The notes: generated from the sequence alone by a model not told the origin. A stretch of DNA of 64,000 nucleotides from Leptothrix sp. (in: b-proteobacteria) (GCA_013822685.1 PNKV01000001.1:1-64000), one strand, 5' to 3'; counted from the stretch's first letter, positions 6,717-17,402 are shown. Made by a program: numbers and translations.

Positions 6717-8024
6717 ATGGACGTTGCGCTTTTAATTTTTCTGACAATTCTCAACGGCTTGTTCGCCATGTCAGAGATGGCCCTGGCCGCCAGCCGCAAG
6801 GCGCGGCTTCAGGTGATGGCCGAAACCGGCGATGCCGGCGCCAAGGTGGCCATGGAGTTGCATGACAACCCCACCCAGTTCCTGTCAACCGTGCAAATTG
6901 GCATCACGTCCATCGGCGTGCTGAACGGTATCGTGGGCGACGCAGCCTTTTCTGGCGGTTTGTCGGTTTGGCTCCAAGCCCAGTTTCATCTCAGCGAGCA
7001 GGTTTCGGCCATCACGGCCACGGGCTTGGTGGTCATGATCATCACCTTCATAACCATCATTTTTGGCGAGTTGGTGCCGAAACGGGTGGGCCAGATGTAC
7101 CCGGAGCCTGTGGCCCGGTTGGTGGCGCAGCCCATGAAATGGCTGTCTCGCCTGACCAAACCCTTCGTGTACCTGCTAACCACCTGCACTGAGGGCCTGT
7201 TGAAGCTGATGGGCGTGCATGACATAGGTGGCCGCGGCGTGACCGAAGAAGAGATCAACGCCAGCTTGGAAGAAGGCCTGGACGCCGGTGTGATCGAGGC
7301 CAACGAGCACCAGATGGTGCGCAATGTGTTCCGCCTGGACGACCGCCAAGTGGGTTCGATGATGATTCCACGCAGCGACATCGCATGGCTGAACCTGGAA
7401 GCCTCGATGAAGCAAAACCTGGCGATCATCGCGCTGCACGGGCACTCACGCTACCCGGTTTGCCGTGGCGGCCTGGACGATGTGGTGGGCGTGATCACCG
7501 CGCAGCAGTTGCTGCACCAGATCACCCAAGGCGTGAGCAACGACTTGTCGCAAGGCCTGCAACCGGCCGTGTTCGTGCCCGAAACCTTGTCAGGCATGGA
7601 GTTGCTGGATCACTTCCGGGCATCGTCGGTGCAGATGGTGTTCGTCGTGGACGAGTACGGTGAGGTGCAGGGCGTGATCACCTTGCGCGACGTGCTGGAG
7701 GCCATCACTGGCGAGTTCACAACTCCGCAGGACGAGAACAGTTGGGCCGTGCAACGGGCGGACGGCTCATGGTTGGTCGATGGCCTGATCCCCGTGCCGG
7801 AGCTCAAGGACAGGCTGGGCTTCAAGGCTTTGCCCGATGAAGACCGCGGCCGCTACAACACGCTGGCCGGCATGGTGATGATGCTGCTGGGCCGCTTGCC
7901 GCAGACCACCGACACAGTCGAATGGGACGGCTGGCGCTTCGAGGTGGTGGACATGGATGGCAAGCGCATTGACAAGCTGCTGGTCTCACCTTTGCCTGAA
8001 GAAGAGGCTCATCAGTCCCAATAA
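6717..8024 (+). CDS. CNNM/HlyC-CorC family membrane protein
   Basis: A 435-residue inner-membrane protein. The N-terminal DUF21/CNNM domain with membrane helices occupies about residues 1-190 (MDVALLIFLTILNGLFAMSE onward). A pair of CBS domains follows at about 210-330, with IPRSDIAWLN and FVVDEYGEVQGVITLRDVLE, and then a CorC_HlyC domain at about 345-430. Family members are linked to magnesium or cobalt efflux; the haemolysin name is historical. The start at 6717 matches the DUF21 N-terminus; the frame begins at 6690. The 3' end overlaps comEC, on the other strand, by 13 bases. Confidence 0.92.
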   Translation: MDVALLIFLTILNGLFAMSEMALAASRKARLQVMAETGDAGAKVAMELHDNPTQFLSTVQIGITSIGVLNGIVGDAAFSGGLSVWLQAQFHLSEQVSAITATGLVVMIITFITIIFGELVPKRVGQMYPEPVARLVAQPMKWLSRLTKPFVYLLTTCTEGLLKLMGVHDIGGRGVTEEEINASLEEGLDAGVIEANEHQMVRNVFRLDDRQVGSMMIPRSDIAWLNLEASMKQNLAIIALHGHSRYPVCRGGLDDVVGVITAQQLLHQITQGVSNDLSQGLQPAVFVPETLSGMELLDHFRASSVQMVFVVDEYGEVQGVITLRDVLEAITGEFTTPQDENSWAVQRADGSWLVDGLIPVPELKDRLGFKALPDEDRGRYNTLAGMVMMLLGRLPQTTDTVEWDGWRFEVVDMDGKRIDKLLVSPLPEEEAHQSQ

Positions 8025-10534
8025 TGCCGGGATTTTTGGCGCCAGCATTCGCCCACGCGAAGGTGCTGCGCAGGATCGAGCTTGAGCACCTGTGGTTGGG
8101 CAAGCGGAGGTTCGCTGCTGTTCCACAGGAAGGCGCCGCAGGCCGGTGTGGCGACCCTTGCCACCGCCATCTCGTCATAGCGCGCCAAGACGTCGGGCGA
8201 AGGGTGACCATAGCCATTGCGCCGCCCGACCTGGATCACGGCTTGCGTGGGGCGCACCGCCTTGAGAAAAGCGTCGGATGACGAGGTTTTGCTGCCGTGG
8301 TGTGGCACGATGAGCACGGTGCTGTGCAGGGACTCCGCTCCAGCATCGTCATTGTCCGAAGACTGAGCCCGGGCCACCACATCGGCCTCTTGTTGGGCTT
8401 CGATGTCACCGGCCAGGAACACACTGGCGGCCTCACGCCCCGGCAAGCGCTTGGCTTGAATCCGCACGGCACAAGACAGGGCGTTGGGCGGCAGATCGGC
8501 GCGTCGTGCATAGTCTTCTGCGCGGGGATGCACCACCGTGAAATCGACGCCGTCCCATTGCCAATGCTGCCCCGCTTCGCACCGCAGGTGGCGCAAGGGC
8601 TCGCCATCCGCCATGGTCTGCCGCAAGGGGTGCTGGTCCTCCAAGGATGAGCGCAACAGCTTCACCTGCACCTCTCGCACCACCGTCGCAGCGCCACCAA
8701 CGTGATCGGCATCCCGGTGGCTGATGATCAACTCGTCGAGTTGGGTCACGCCCAGGGCCACGAGCAAGGGCACCATCACACGCTGGCCCGCGTCGCTTTG
8801 ATCGCCGATGTTGGGCCCAGCGTCGAACACCATCGCATGCCGCGCCGTGCGCACCAGCACCGAGGTGCCCTGCCCCACGTCCGCAGCCACGACGCTGAAC
8901 TGGCCAGGCAATGGCGGCCGCACCAGCGACCATTGGGCGGGCAGCAAAGGGAGCAACAACAAAGCTGGCAGGCCCACCAGCCGCCAACGCCAAGGCACTG
9001 GCAGCACGAGGGCGCCAGCGGCCAGAACCACCAGCATCGACAAGCCTGTGGGCAGCATGGGCACGTGCGTCGATGCCCATGGCCAGTGCGCCATCCAGGC
9101 GAGTGCTTTCACAATCATGTCCACACACCATGCAGCCACACTCCACAGCTGTGGCCAGACCACGCCCCCCAGGGCCAAGGGCGTGATCACACCAGTGAAC
9201 ACCGGAATGGCCCACAAATTGGCCGCGAACCCGACCACCGACACTTGCTGGAAGAACACGGCGGCCAGCGGTGTCAAAGACAAGGTCGTCAACCACTGGG
9301 TGTGCACCATGGACCGGCCCATGCGAGTGGCACGCCCAGACACGGAATCGTCCCCAGGCCTGAACGCCACGGCCGTCGTTCCGCTGGACATGAGCACACC
9401 CACGGCGACAAATGAGAGCCAGAAACTCGCCTGACAAAGCGCCCAAGGATCCATCACGGTGACCACCATCGCCGCCGCCAGCCAGACGGGCGGCCAAGGC
9501 CAGGGCCGGCCACCGATCCTCAACAGTGCCCACACGGCCATCATGCAAACCGTGCGCTGGGCGGGCACGCCCCAACCCGCCAACAAGGCATAAGCGGTGG
9601 CCACCATCACCCCACTGATCAACTGCACGACTGGCGCAGGCCACAGATGCATGAGGCGTGAACTGCGCCGCCACAGCCATGCCAGCAAGGCGCTGCCCAA
9701 CCAACCCACCATGGCAATGTGCAAGCCGCTGATGCTGATCAAGTGGGCAATGGATGTCTTTCGGAAGACGTCCCAGTCTTCACGGTCGATGGCAGATTGG
9801 TCACCAATGGTCAATCCAGCCAGCACGCCAGCCTGACGTGCATCGGGTACTTGGCGCTGAATGGCTTCACGGATGGATTGCCTGAGCCGGTCCACGGCAC
9901 CCGCCGACCACCAGTGGCTGGGCGATTGCAACAACTGCGCTTGTTGGCCTTTCTTCGTGCGGACTGAGCCCGTTGCACGCACGCCTTTGTCCAGCAACCA
10001 CAGGGCAGCGTCAAAGCCACCTGGGTTACCGGTGCGCTGGGGTGGCTGCAGTCGCACCGTCCAGCGCCAGACCTGGCCAGCCTGCACTTGCTGCGGCCCT
10101 TCATGGTCCACCCGCCAGTACAGCGCCACGCGTTGGGGCATGGCTTGCGGCAGGCTGACGCCTTCAAGCGTCAAGCTTTGCACCGCCACATCAAATCCCA
10201 GGCTGTTACCACGCAGGGTGGGCATCCCCAGAATCCGCCCTTCCAGCAACAAGTCCTGGTCCTGCCAGGATGGCGGCAAGGTCTGTTCCAGCACCACATG
10301 GGCGCGCCACGTGGTGCTGCCCCAAGCCAGCAAGGCACAAGCCGCCCACAACAAAGGCCAGGCCGCACGACGTTGCTTGTTGTGCCTGCGGCCAAACCAG
10401 GCGCTGGCCAACACCATGATCAGGGCCAAGGCACACGCGGCCCGGGCCCAAGGCAGCGCCGTCAAAGTGGATTGCTGCAACTGAAATGCCACGCCCACCA
10501 CCCAGGCGGCCATGGTCATCGTCCACAGGTTCAT
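8012..10534 (-). CDS. comEC: ComEC/Rec2 DNA-uptake channel protein
   Basis: ComEC forms the inner-membrane channel for single-stranded DNA during natural transformation. The 840-residue protein has the normal three-part layout: N-terminal helices and an OB-like DUF4131 domain (to about 190), the Competence membrane domain (about 225-500, with SIAHLISISGLHIAMVGWLG), and a C-terminal metallo-beta-lactamase-like domain (about 560-810) with DVGQGTSVLV, ISHRDADHVGGA and PHHGSKTSS. The zinc-binding HxDxDH motif is intact, so the putative nuclease is likely functional. Complete length and motifs suggest competence. It stands alone, and upstream is a 144-bp gap. Confidence 0.95.
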   Translation of the reverse strand: MNLWTMTMAAWVVGVAFQLQQSTLTALPWARAACALALIMVLASAWFGRRHNKQRRAAWPLLWAACALLAWGSTTWRAHVVLEQTLPPSWQDQDLLLEGRILGMPTLRGNSLGFDVAVQSLTLEGVSLPQAMPQRVALYWRVDHEGPQQVQAGQVWRWTVRLQPPQRTGNPGGFDAALWLLDKGVRATGSVRTKKGQQAQLLQSPSHWWSAGAVDRLRQSIREAIQRQVPDARQAGVLAGLTIGDQSAIDREDWDVFRKTSIAHLISISGLHIAMVGWLGSALLAWLWRRSSRLMHLWPAPVVQLISGVMVATAYALLAGWGVPAQRTVCMMAVWALLRIGGRPWPWPPVWLAAAMVVTVMDPWALCQASFWLSFVAVGVLMSSGTTAVAFRPGDDSVSGRATRMGRSMVHTQWLTTLSLTPLAAVFFQQVSVVGFAANLWAIPVFTGVITPLALGGVVWPQLWSVAAWCVDMIVKALAWMAHWPWASTHVPMLPTGLSMLVVLAAGALVLPVPWRWRLVGLPALLLLPLLPAQWSLVRPPLPGQFSVVAADVGQGTSVLVRTARHAMVFDAGPNIGDQSDAGQRVMVPLLVALGVTQLDELIISHRDADHVGGAATVVREVQVKLLRSSLEDQHPLRQTMADGEPLRHLRCEAGQHWQWDGVDFTVVHPRAEDYARRADLPPNALSCAVRIQAKRLPGREAASVFLAGDIEAQQEADVVARAQSSDNDDAGAESLHSTVLIVPHHGSKTSSSDAFLKAVRPTQAVIQVGRRNGYGHPSPDVLARYDEMAVARVATPACGAFLWNSSEPPLAQPQVLKLDPAQHLRVGECWRQKSRHYWD

Positions 10535-10591
10535 GCGAACCTGCCGGCGCGATGGGGTCGGGTGTTGTGGCTCATCAAGCGTTCTCAGCGG

Positions 10592-10611
10592 CTGCTTCTG
10601 GAAAGAAGCAG
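10592..10611. terminator. stem-loop between comEC and the desaturase-type gene
   Basis: CTGCTTCT-GGAA-AGAAGCAG forms a perfect 8-bp stem with a tetraloop. There is no T tract. It lies in the 144-bp gap upstream of comEC and downstream of the minus-strand gene ending at 10679, so it could end that operon. Confidence 0.4.
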
Positions 10612-10678
10612 ATTGTTGCTGTCAAACGCTAAGCCAAGGGCCACTCCAACAGGTGATGGACAAGGCGCCCAGCCTGGG

Positions 10679-11572
10679 TCAGTCGCGCACCGTGTCGACT
10701 GATGATGGGGGTGCCGGAACGGGCCTGGCCGGTGGTTGCCAAGCTGGCGGCATCACCAGGTGCAGCAGGGCCGACTTCAAGTTGGGCGCCTTGAGCATGT
10801 CCCGCCCCAGATCGATCCAGGCATCAAACTCCACCCGCAGTGGGTTGTAGCTGCGCTGCGGCTTGACCAGACCGTAGCGGATGGGGATGTCGTCGCGCTC
10901 GGCCACATATGTGCCAAACAGGCGGTCAAAAATGATCAACACACCGCCGTAGTTGGCGTCCAGGTACTGGGGGTTGCTGGCGTGGTGAACACGGTGCGCC
11001 GAAGGTGTGTTGAACACGTACTCCATCCAGCCCAACTTAGGAATCCAGGTGGCGTGGATCCAGAACTGGTACAGCAGATTCAAGGTCAAGGTCTGCGCCA
11101 CCAGCTTGGGTTCAAACCCCAGCCAGACCAGGGGCGCGAAGAACATGAAGGTGCCGGTGAGCTTGCCGAACAGGCCAATGCGCACGGCGGCCGTCAGGTT
11201 CAACTCGTTGGGCGAGTGGTGCACCGAATGGTTGCACCAGAACCAGCGCACACGGTGTGCGGCGCGGTGAAACCAGTAGTAGCAGAACTCCTGGCCGATG
11301 AACAGCAGCAGCACGGTCTGCCAGCCATCCAACTGCAGATCGGTGAGCCGGTGCTCACGCGCCCACTGCGTGACGGGCGTGGACAAGGCCAAGGGCACCA
11401 TCAGGTTGATGAGGATGCGCAGAATCAAATCCATGAAGGAAATGCCCGAAGCCCGCCAGTCATAGCGGGCGCGTCGGGACAGCACCCACGCCTCGATCAA
11501 CGAGGCCAACACGATCGCCGGCACCACCACGAACAAAAGGATGGCGTCAATCCGGTCGAGCTGGCTGTTCAT
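10679..11572 (-). CDS. sterol desaturase/fatty acid hydroxylase family protein
   Basis: A 297-residue integral membrane di-iron oxidase. The three histidine boxes are present: HRAAH (102-106), HSVHH (115-119) and HRVHH (193-197), among four or so membrane helices (about 8-30, 45-65, 84-102, 140-170). The family hydroxylates or desaturates lipids; the substrate here cannot be told, with hydroxylated lipids or hopanoid-like compounds possible. Its ATG overlaps the stop of the upstream histidine kinase by four bases, so the two are co-translated and the kinase may control it or share its signal. Confidence 0.85.
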   Translation of the reverse strand: MNSQLDRIDAILLFVVVPAIVLASLIEAWVLSRRARYDWRASGISFMDLILRILINLMVPLALSTPVTQWAREHRLTDLQLDGWQTVLLLFIGQEFCYYWFHRAAHRVRWFWCNHSVHHSPNELNLTAAVRIGLFGKLTGTFMFFAPLVWLGFEPKLVAQTLTLNLLYQFWIHATWIPKLGWMEYVFNTPSAHRVHHASNPQYLDANYGGVLIIFDRLFGTYVAERDDIPIRYGLVKPQRSYNPLRVEFDAWIDLGRDMLKAPNLKSALLHLVMPPAWQPPARPVPAPPSSVDTVRD

Positions 11573-13998
11573 GAGGTGACCACGCGGCTGGCCTTGTTCA
11601 AAGCACCTTGCATGGCCTGCTGCAAAGTCTCGGCGCCAAAGGGCTTGGGCAGCACGGCGATGCCTTCTTCAATGGCGCGGCACAACTCTTTGGTGTAGCC
11701 CGTCACCAGCAGCACGGCCAGTGTCGGGTAATCGCGGTGGATCATGGCCGCCAGGTCGATGCCACTGGCCTGCCCCGGCATGATGACATCGCTGATGACC
11801 AGGTCCACGCTCTCGTGATGCGCCGACAGCCAAGGCTGCGCGGCATCGGCACTGCCCAGATGGGTCACTTGACAACCGAGCATGCGGATCAACTCGCAGG
11901 TGGCTTCGGCCACTTCGGGGTTGTCCTCGACCAGCAATACCCTGGCCACCAGGGCCGGCAGCGTCGCCACTGGCGCCTCGGGTGCGGCTTCGATCTCTGC
12001 GACGTGCTCCACGGGCAACCTCATCAGCATCGTGGTGCCTTCGCCAAGCTTGGACCGGACCAGCACTTCGCCCTTGGCCTGCACGCAAAAACCGTAGACC
12101 TGGCTGAGGCCCAGGCCCGTGCCTTCGCCTGGCGCCTTGGTCGAGAAGAAGGGCTCAAAGATGCGATCACGGATGGCCTCGGGGATGCCTGCCCCCGTGT
12201 CGGTCACCACCAGTTCAACCGCAGGGCCACTCAGGGCGGATCCTTCGGCCACCAGGTCCGCGGTACCAAGATTGCGCGAACTGATGATCAACTGGCCACC
12301 GCTGGGCATGGCATCTCGCGCGTTGATGACCAGGTTCAGCAAGGCCAACTCCAACTCCGCCGGGTCCACCAACAGCGCAGACGTGTCGGGGTCGAGCTCG
12401 ATGTTCAACTGCACCGCGCCGCCCAAGGTGGTTCGGAACAGATCAGCCAGCGCCGGCAAGCTGTCTTGCAGCAGGAGGTGTTCGGGCCGGAGGGCTTGGC
12501 GGCGAGAAAAAGCCAGCAACTGCCGCGTGAGCTTGGTGCCGGCCGTCACCGCGCGGTTGATGGCCCCCAGCGGCTTGCTCTCTTTGACGTTGGGGTACAA
12601 CTGCCCGATCAGGTAAGCATTGGTGTTGACCACCATCAGCAGGTTGTTGAAGTCGTGCGCCACGCCGCCCGTGAGTTGCCCCAGGGCCTCAAGCTTTTGA
12701 GAGTGCCGCAGCGCCTCCTCCGCCCGCCGTCTTTGCTCTGACTCTTCCTGCAGGCGCCTCACCACGTTCAACTCGCGAGAAGCCCTTCGCAGCGCCACCG
12801 AGGCCACGTAAGCCAGTGCCAATCCAGCCGGGAACGTGGCCGCCGCCAGAACCGCCAGGCGACTTTGCCATTCGGCCAGCAGGGCCCGTCGGTCAATCGA
12901 GGCCGCGACATACACGGAGTACGGCTCCAGCCGCCGCAGCGACACCACCGGGCCCGCGTCGGACTCGATCATCGCAGCGGGAGGCTCACCGATATCTGCT
13001 TGCGGATAACGGGCCAGGACCGTGCCATCGTTGCGCATCAGTGAGACGTTCAAGCCTGGCTCAGACTCGGCCAACTTGCGGTAGAAATCGCTGAAATACT
13101 GCGGCAGCAGGGACACTGCCACCACCCCCAGCAAACTGCCATCCTCCGCCCGGCGGCATCGGCTGACATTGAAAAACGTGCGGCCCGTGGTGCGCCCAAT
13201 GGCCAGGTTGGAAATGAACCACGCATCTGAGCGCTTGTCGCAAAAAGCCAGGTAGTCCCGGTCGGTGACGTTCAAGTTCTGCGGCACAGGGAACAAGCGG
13301 TTCGACACCAACGGCGTGCCATCGGCCCCCCAAACCCAAATGGACCGCTCCTGCTTCACCTCAGAGGCAGCTTGCTTGAGCTTGCGGTGCAGGGCCTCTT
13401 CCTCAGCGCGGATCTCGGCTGCAGATTGCAAACCCAGTTCGTCCAAAATGACATTGACGATAACGCCATTGGTTTCGATGACACGCGAGGCGTGCTCTTG
13501 GACAATGGTGGCCGCCCGCTCGACCCGGGCTTGCCCTTCCTGCAGGACCTGGCCCCGGGTGTACCAGGCAATGCTGCAGAAAAACACCACGGGCAGCACC
13601 AGCGACATCGCGATCCAAACCCGCAACCACCACAGGGAGTCTTCAGGCCGCCCTTGGGCGTCACCCAGAACCGGCTCGGGCCGGCTCACCCCAATGAACC
13701 GCTCCAGGAAAAACACCACCGCCAAAGCGGCCACAAAGAAGATGGCGATGTGAAGGAGGCTGGGGTGCGGATTCAGCCCAGGAATGAGGGCCCACACCAC
13801 GCAGCCCACGGCGGTCCAGATCGCGGCCGCCCGCCCGGCCACGGCCTGCACCGCAATCAGCGAGGTGAACGCGAGGACAAAAGGAACGGCATCGGCCAGC
13901 CAGGGTTGCAGGAGGGCCCGCGTGCCCATGCCCACAAACACGCCTGCCAGCACCGCGCCGTACCAGCGCCACGACCTTTTTTCAGCTGAACCACTCAA
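11569..13998 (-). CDS. membrane hybrid sensor histidine kinase
   Basis: An 809-residue hybrid kinase. The N-terminus (about 1-100) is a cluster of membrane helices, a further helix lies at 118-138, a periplasmic cache-like sensor covers about 150-390 and another helix covers about 393-415. Then come HisKA with the H-box VAHDFNNLL (near 450), HATPase with [11 protein letters not shown] (about 550-670) and a C-terminal receiver (about 690-800) with LVEDN, the phospho-acceptor ISDVIMPG and the KPF lysine. All residues for phosphorelay are present but no output domain, so a partner regulator is needed. It overlaps the downstream desaturase-type gene. Confidence 0.92.
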   Translation of the reverse strand: MSGSAEKRSWRWYGAVLAGVFVGMGTRALLQPWLADAVPFVLAFTSLIAVQAVAGRAAAIWTAVGCVVWALIPGLNPHPSLLHIAIFFVAALAVVFFLERFIGVSRPEPVLGDAQGRPEDSLWWLRVWIAMSLVLPVVFFCSIAWYTRGQVLQEGQARVERAATIVQEHASRVIETNGVIVNVILDELGLQSAAEIRAEEEALHRKLKQAASEVKQERSIWVWGADGTPLVSNRLFPVPQNLNVTDRDYLAFCDKRSDAWFISNLAIGRTTGRTFFNVSRCRRAEDGSLLGVVAVSLLPQYFSDFYRKLAESEPGLNVSLMRNDGTVLARYPQADIGEPPAAMIESDAGPVVSLRRLEPYSVYVAASIDRRALLAEWQSRLAVLAAATFPAGLALAYVASVALRRASRELNVVRRLQEESEQRRRAEEALRHSQKLEALGQLTGGVAHDFNNLLMVVNTNAYLIGQLYPNVKESKPLGAINRAVTAGTKLTRQLLAFSRRQALRPEHLLLQDSLPALADLFRTTLGGAVQLNIELDPDTSALLVDPAELELALLNLVINARDAMPSGGQLIISSRNLGTADLVAEGSALSGPAVELVVTDTGAGIPEAIRDRIFEPFFSTKAPGEGTGLGLSQVYGFCVQAKGEVLVRSKLGEGTTMLMRLPVEHVAEIEAAPEAPVATLPALVARVLLVEDNPEVAEATCELIRMLGCQVTHLGSADAAQPWLSAHHESVDLVISDVIMPGQASGIDLAAMIHRDYPTLAVLLVTGYTKELCRAIEEGIAVLPKPFGAETLQQAMQGALNKASRVVTS

Positions 13999-14060
13999 GC
14001 GTTGTCTCCGATACGCCGACCGTCGGGGAATCCATGGCAGTCTACAACCGGTCAGGATAA

Positions 14061-17000
14061 TTGGCCTGTGTCAACATGGCGGTGTGTTGGCTGATGGCAA
14101 ACCCCATGCCCCCTCTCTTGCAAAATCTGCGGTCCCGGCTGAGCAAATTTCACGACCTTTTCCACTGGCCGTTGGCCTCGCTGCGCGGCTACCTCACGGC
14201 GGTCATCATCGTGGCGACGGTGCCCATGTCGGGTTTGGCCTGCTACCTGGTCGTGCAGGAAACCCTGGCCGGCAACCGGGCGCTGGAAGAGAGCTTGCTG
14301 CGCACCGCATCCACCTTCGCGCTCACCGTTGAGCGCGAAATGGTCTCGTCAATTGACGCCCTGTCCATCCTGTCCTATTCAGACTCCTTGCAGCGCGACG
14401 ACGTGGCCGGATTTTTCGCCACCCTCACCGCCCTGCCCAAGATGCGCAGCACCTGGAGCAGCGCCTACCTGGTCGAACTCAATGGCGACGTGATCTTCAA
14501 CACCCGCCAACCCCTGGGGAAACCCCTTGAAAAAATCAGCGACCGGTCGGCCCTGGAGCGCCTGATCCGCACCGGCGAGCCCGAAGTGACCAGCCTCATG
14601 GATGGCCCCAATGGCCAGCGCACGACGGGGGTGTTGGTACCAGTTTTTGTTCAAGGCAAGGTCAAGTACGCGCTGGGGGCCTGGATCACGCCAGCCAACT
14701 GGCAAAAGCTGATGAGCGGGGTGACCATTGCGCCCGGCGGTTTCGTCTCGATTTTTGACTCGCGCTTTCAGATCATCGCCCGAAGTCTGGACCCCCAGCA
14801 CTACGTGGGCCAGCCCCTTCCGCAGGCCGCGCAGAAGGTGATGGGTGACCAGATCGCGGGGATTCAACGAGCGCAGATGGCCGGTGACAAAAGCACTGAG
14901 GTGTACGTGGCCTGGAAGCGCGTCCCGATGGCTGGGTGGGGCGTTGGCGTGGGGGTGCCCGCCGCGCCCATCGACCGCAACCATGCCCGGTCGATCGCCA
15001 CGGCCTTGGGCGCCGGCATGCTGTCCCTGGCCGCTGGCCTGGCCTTGGCCATGCTGGTAGCCAGGCGCGTGACCAAGCCGCTGCAGCAATTGGCCATCGG
15101 CGGGCCCCAAGCCGTGCAACGCCCCAGCGAGGTCCGCGAGCTGGCCTTGCTGCAAAGCGCGCTTCGCGTGCTGGAATTGCAACGTGAACTGGCCCGTGAG
15201 CGGCTGCAGGCCAAGGCCGATGAGTTTGAAACGCTGTTTCAGAACAGTCCCATCGGCTTGGCCATCGCGCAGGACAAGGATTGCAACAGCGTTTTGCGCA
15301 ACCCAGCATTGGCGGCCATGTTCAATGAACTGGAAGATGGCCAACTGCCGCCCCACCTGGTGCTCAAAGAGGGGCGAGAACTGCAGCCCGACGAGCAGCC
15401 CCTCAAGCACGCGGCGCTGACCGGTGCCAAGACGAGCGACGTTGAGCTGGATGTCGTGCACCAGGACGGGCGCACCCTGCGCCTGATCGCCCATGCCGTG
15501 GCTTTGTATGACCACACCGGGCAACCGCGCGGTGCCATTGGCGCCTACACCGACATCTCTGAACGCAAGCGCGCCGAAGAGGCCTTGGTGACCGCCGAGC
15601 GCCGACTGCGGGAAAGCCAGCACATGGTGGAGCTGGCACAGGCCGCAGGCCACGTCGGCTTTTTTGATTACGAGTTCGTGCCCGACCGCACGACCTGGAC
15701 TTCGGGCATGGCGCCCCTGTTCGGCATCAAGGTGGCTGAGTTCGAGGGCACGTGGGAAGCCTGGCTCAAGCTCATCGACGAGAAAGACCGCCAGCAGGTT
15801 CAAGACATCCTGCAAACCGCCACCAGCCAGAAGCAAGAGCAAGCCGTGTTCGAGTTCCGCACCTGCCCGCCTGACCGGACCTTGCGCTGGCTGTCGGGCC
15901 GCGTGGTGCTCAAGTACGACGAGTCGGGACAGCCCTTGCACATGATCGGGGTGATGGTCGATGCCACCCAGCAAAAGTCGGTCGAGCTGGCCCGGGCCGA
16001 ATTCGTGGCCCGCGAGCAGGCGGCGCGTGTCGAGGCCGAGAACGCCAACCGCGCCAAGGACGAGTTCCTGGCCATGCTGGGCCACGAGTTGCGCAACCCC
16101 TTGGGCGCCATCGCCGCAGCCTCTGAGGTGCTGAACCGCCTGGGCTCTGAGAACCCCGCCGCCCTGAGCGCCCGCCAGATCATTGCCCGCCAGACCCGCC
16201 ACCTGGCGCGCTTGATGGACGACCTGCTGGACGTGGCCCGCGTGATCACGGGCAAGATCATGCTGACCCGCCATCCGCTGGACCTGGCCCAGGCCACGCA
16301 GCGCCTGGTGACCACACTGGAAGTCTCTGGCATGCTCAAGGCGCACACCCTTGAGACCGAGCTGGAAGAAGTCTGGGTGCAGGCCGACGGCACGCGTATC
16401 GAGCAGATCATCTACAACCTGTTGACCAACGCCCTGAAGTACACGCCCGACGGTGGCAGCGTCAAGGCCACCGTGCGCAAGGAAGGCGACATGGGCGTGC
16501 TGGAGGTGTCTGACAGCGGCGTGGGCATGACCGAGCCGCTGCTGTCACGGGTGTTTGACTTGTTCGTGCAAGGTGACCGGTCGCTGGACCGCCGGCAAGG
16601 CGGCCTGGGCATCGGCCTGACCTTGGTCAGGCGCTTGACCGAGCTGCATGGCGGCCAGGTCGCAGCCCGCAGTGACGGGCATCAGCAAGGCAGCACCTTC
16701 ATTGTTCGCCTGCCATTGGTGATGCCTGAAAGCGCCGCCCTGCCCAAACCAGAGAGCACTGAATCGAAGAGCCGCCGCGTGGTGGTGGTCGAGGACAATG
16801 AGGATGTCCGAGAAGCCTTGCAGGTGCTGCTGGCCCTGGCCGGGCACAGCGTGCTCACAGCCGAAGATGGAGAGGCCGGCGCTCAACTGGTGATCGACAC
16901 CCAGCCTGACATCGCCTTGATCGATATCGGCCTGCCCAAGATGAACGGTTACCAAGCTGCCCAACTCGTCCGGCAGGCCGGCTACAAAGGGCCATTGATT

Positions 17001-17120
17001 GCCCTGTCAGGCTATGGCCAACCCAAGGATGTGGCCCAGGCGCTGGAGGCCGGCTTCGATGCCCACCTGGTCAAACCGGTGGATCCGGTGGCCCTGGAAG
17101 AGCTGATGAACAAGGTTTGA
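14061..17120 (+). CDS. membrane PAS-containing hybrid histidine kinase
   Basis: A 1019-residue hybrid kinase. It has a membrane helix near residues 45-66, a periplasmic double-cache-like sensor to about 310, and a second helix at about 312-333. Two PAS domains follow at about 385-505 (FQNSPIGLAIAQ) and 520-655. HisKA with MLGHELRNPLGAI is near 670, HATPase with GGLGIGLTLVRRL ends near 890, and the receiver at about 905-1015 has VVEDN and IDIGLPKMNGY. The start is uncertain; ATGs at 14076 and 14103 are alternatives. It is divergent from the other membrane kinase with 62 bp between. A sigma-54 promoter lies immediately after its stop. Confidence 0.9.
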   Translation: MACVNMAVCWLMANPMPPLLQNLRSRLSKFHDLFHWPLASLRGYLTAVIIVATVPMSGLACYLVVQETLAGNRALEESLLRTASTFALTVEREMVSSIDALSILSYSDSLQRDDVAGFFATLTALPKMRSTWSSAYLVELNGDVIFNTRQPLGKPLEKISDRSALERLIRTGEPEVTSLMDGPNGQRTTGVLVPVFVQGKVKYALGAWITPANWQKLMSGVTIAPGGFVSIFDSRFQIIARSLDPQHYVGQPLPQAAQKVMGDQIAGIQRAQMAGDKSTEVYVAWKRVPMAGWGVGVGVPAAPIDRNHARSIATALGAGMLSLAAGLALAMLVARRVTKPLQQLAIGGPQAVQRPSEVRELALLQSALRVLELQRELARERLQAKADEFETLFQNSPIGLAIAQDKDCNSVLRNPALAAMFNELEDGQLPPHLVLKEGRELQPDEQPLKHAALTGAKTSDVELDVVHQDGRTLRLIAHAVALYDHTGQPRGAIGAYTDISERKRAEEALVTAERRLRESQHMVELAQAAGHVGFFDYEFVPDRTTWTSGMAPLFGIKVAEFEGTWEAWLKLIDEKDRQQVQDILQTATSQKQEQAVFEFRTCPPDRTLRWLSGRVVLKYDESGQPLHMIGVMVDATQQKSVELARAEFVAREQAARVEAENANRAKDEFLAMLGHELRNPLGAIAAASEVLNRLGSENPAALSARQIIARQTRHLARLMDDLLDVARVITGKIMLTRHPLDLAQATQRLVTTLEVSGMLKAHTLETELEEVWVQADGTRIEQIIYNLLTNALKYTPDGGSVKATVRKEGDMGVLEVSDSGVGMTEPLLSRVFDLFVQGDRSLDRRQGGLGIGLTLVRRLTELHGGQVAARSDGHQQGSTFIVRLPLVMPESAALPKPESTESKSRRVVVVEDNEDVREALQVLLALAGHSVLTAEDGEAGAQLVIDTQPDIALIDIGLPKMNGYQAAQLVRQAGYKGPLIALSGYGQPKDVAQALEAGFDAHLVKPVDPVALEELMNKV

Positions 17121-17124
17121 TTTT

Positions 17125-17140
17125 GGGCATGGCCATTGCT
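17125..17140 (+). promoter_or_regulatory. sigma-54 promoter (-24/-12)
   Basis: GGGCATGGCCATTGCT matches TGGCAYG-N4-TTGCW at all but the first base. It lies 50 bp before the Gln-rich small protein gene at 17190. Confidence 0.6.
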
Positions 17141-17189
17141 GGAATGATTTTGTGCAAGCCGCACGTTTGTCAAACGAAGGAGCACTTCC

Positions 17190-17402
17190 ATGACTCAGCA
17201 AAACCAATCCGGTCAAAAGAACTCGCCGAACCAACAGCAAGGCGGCGATCGTCAGCAGCAAGCCAATCGTCAGCAAGAGCAAGACCACAGCCAACGCCAT
17301 CAACAAGGCTCTGGCCAGATGGACTCACCCAGCAAGAATCAGTCGCAGCAAGGTGGCCAACCCAGCCGCAAGTCGTCCGACAACAAGTCTGACCAGCGCT
17401 GA
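17190..17402 (+). CDS. Gln/Ser/Asn-rich disordered small protein
   Basis: The 70-residue product is nearly devoid of hydrophobic residues and rich in Gln, Ser, Asn, Lys and Asp, so it is predicted to be wholly disordered, like hydrophilins. No family is recognised. AAGGAG stands eight bases before the ATG and a good sigma-54 promoter lies upstream, which supports a real gene. Neighbours (DUF883, CsbD) suggest a stress-protection role; that is inference. Confidence 0.65.
   Translation: MTQQNQSGQKNSPNQQQGGDRQQQANRQQEQDHSQRHQQGSGQMDSPSKNQSQQGGQPSRKSSDNKSDQR

Noticed and set aside
14379-16346. Long minus-strand open frame of 655 codons
   Set aside because: It is antisense to the hybrid kinase, with a His/Gln/Gly-rich translation typical of shadow frames in GC-rich DNA.
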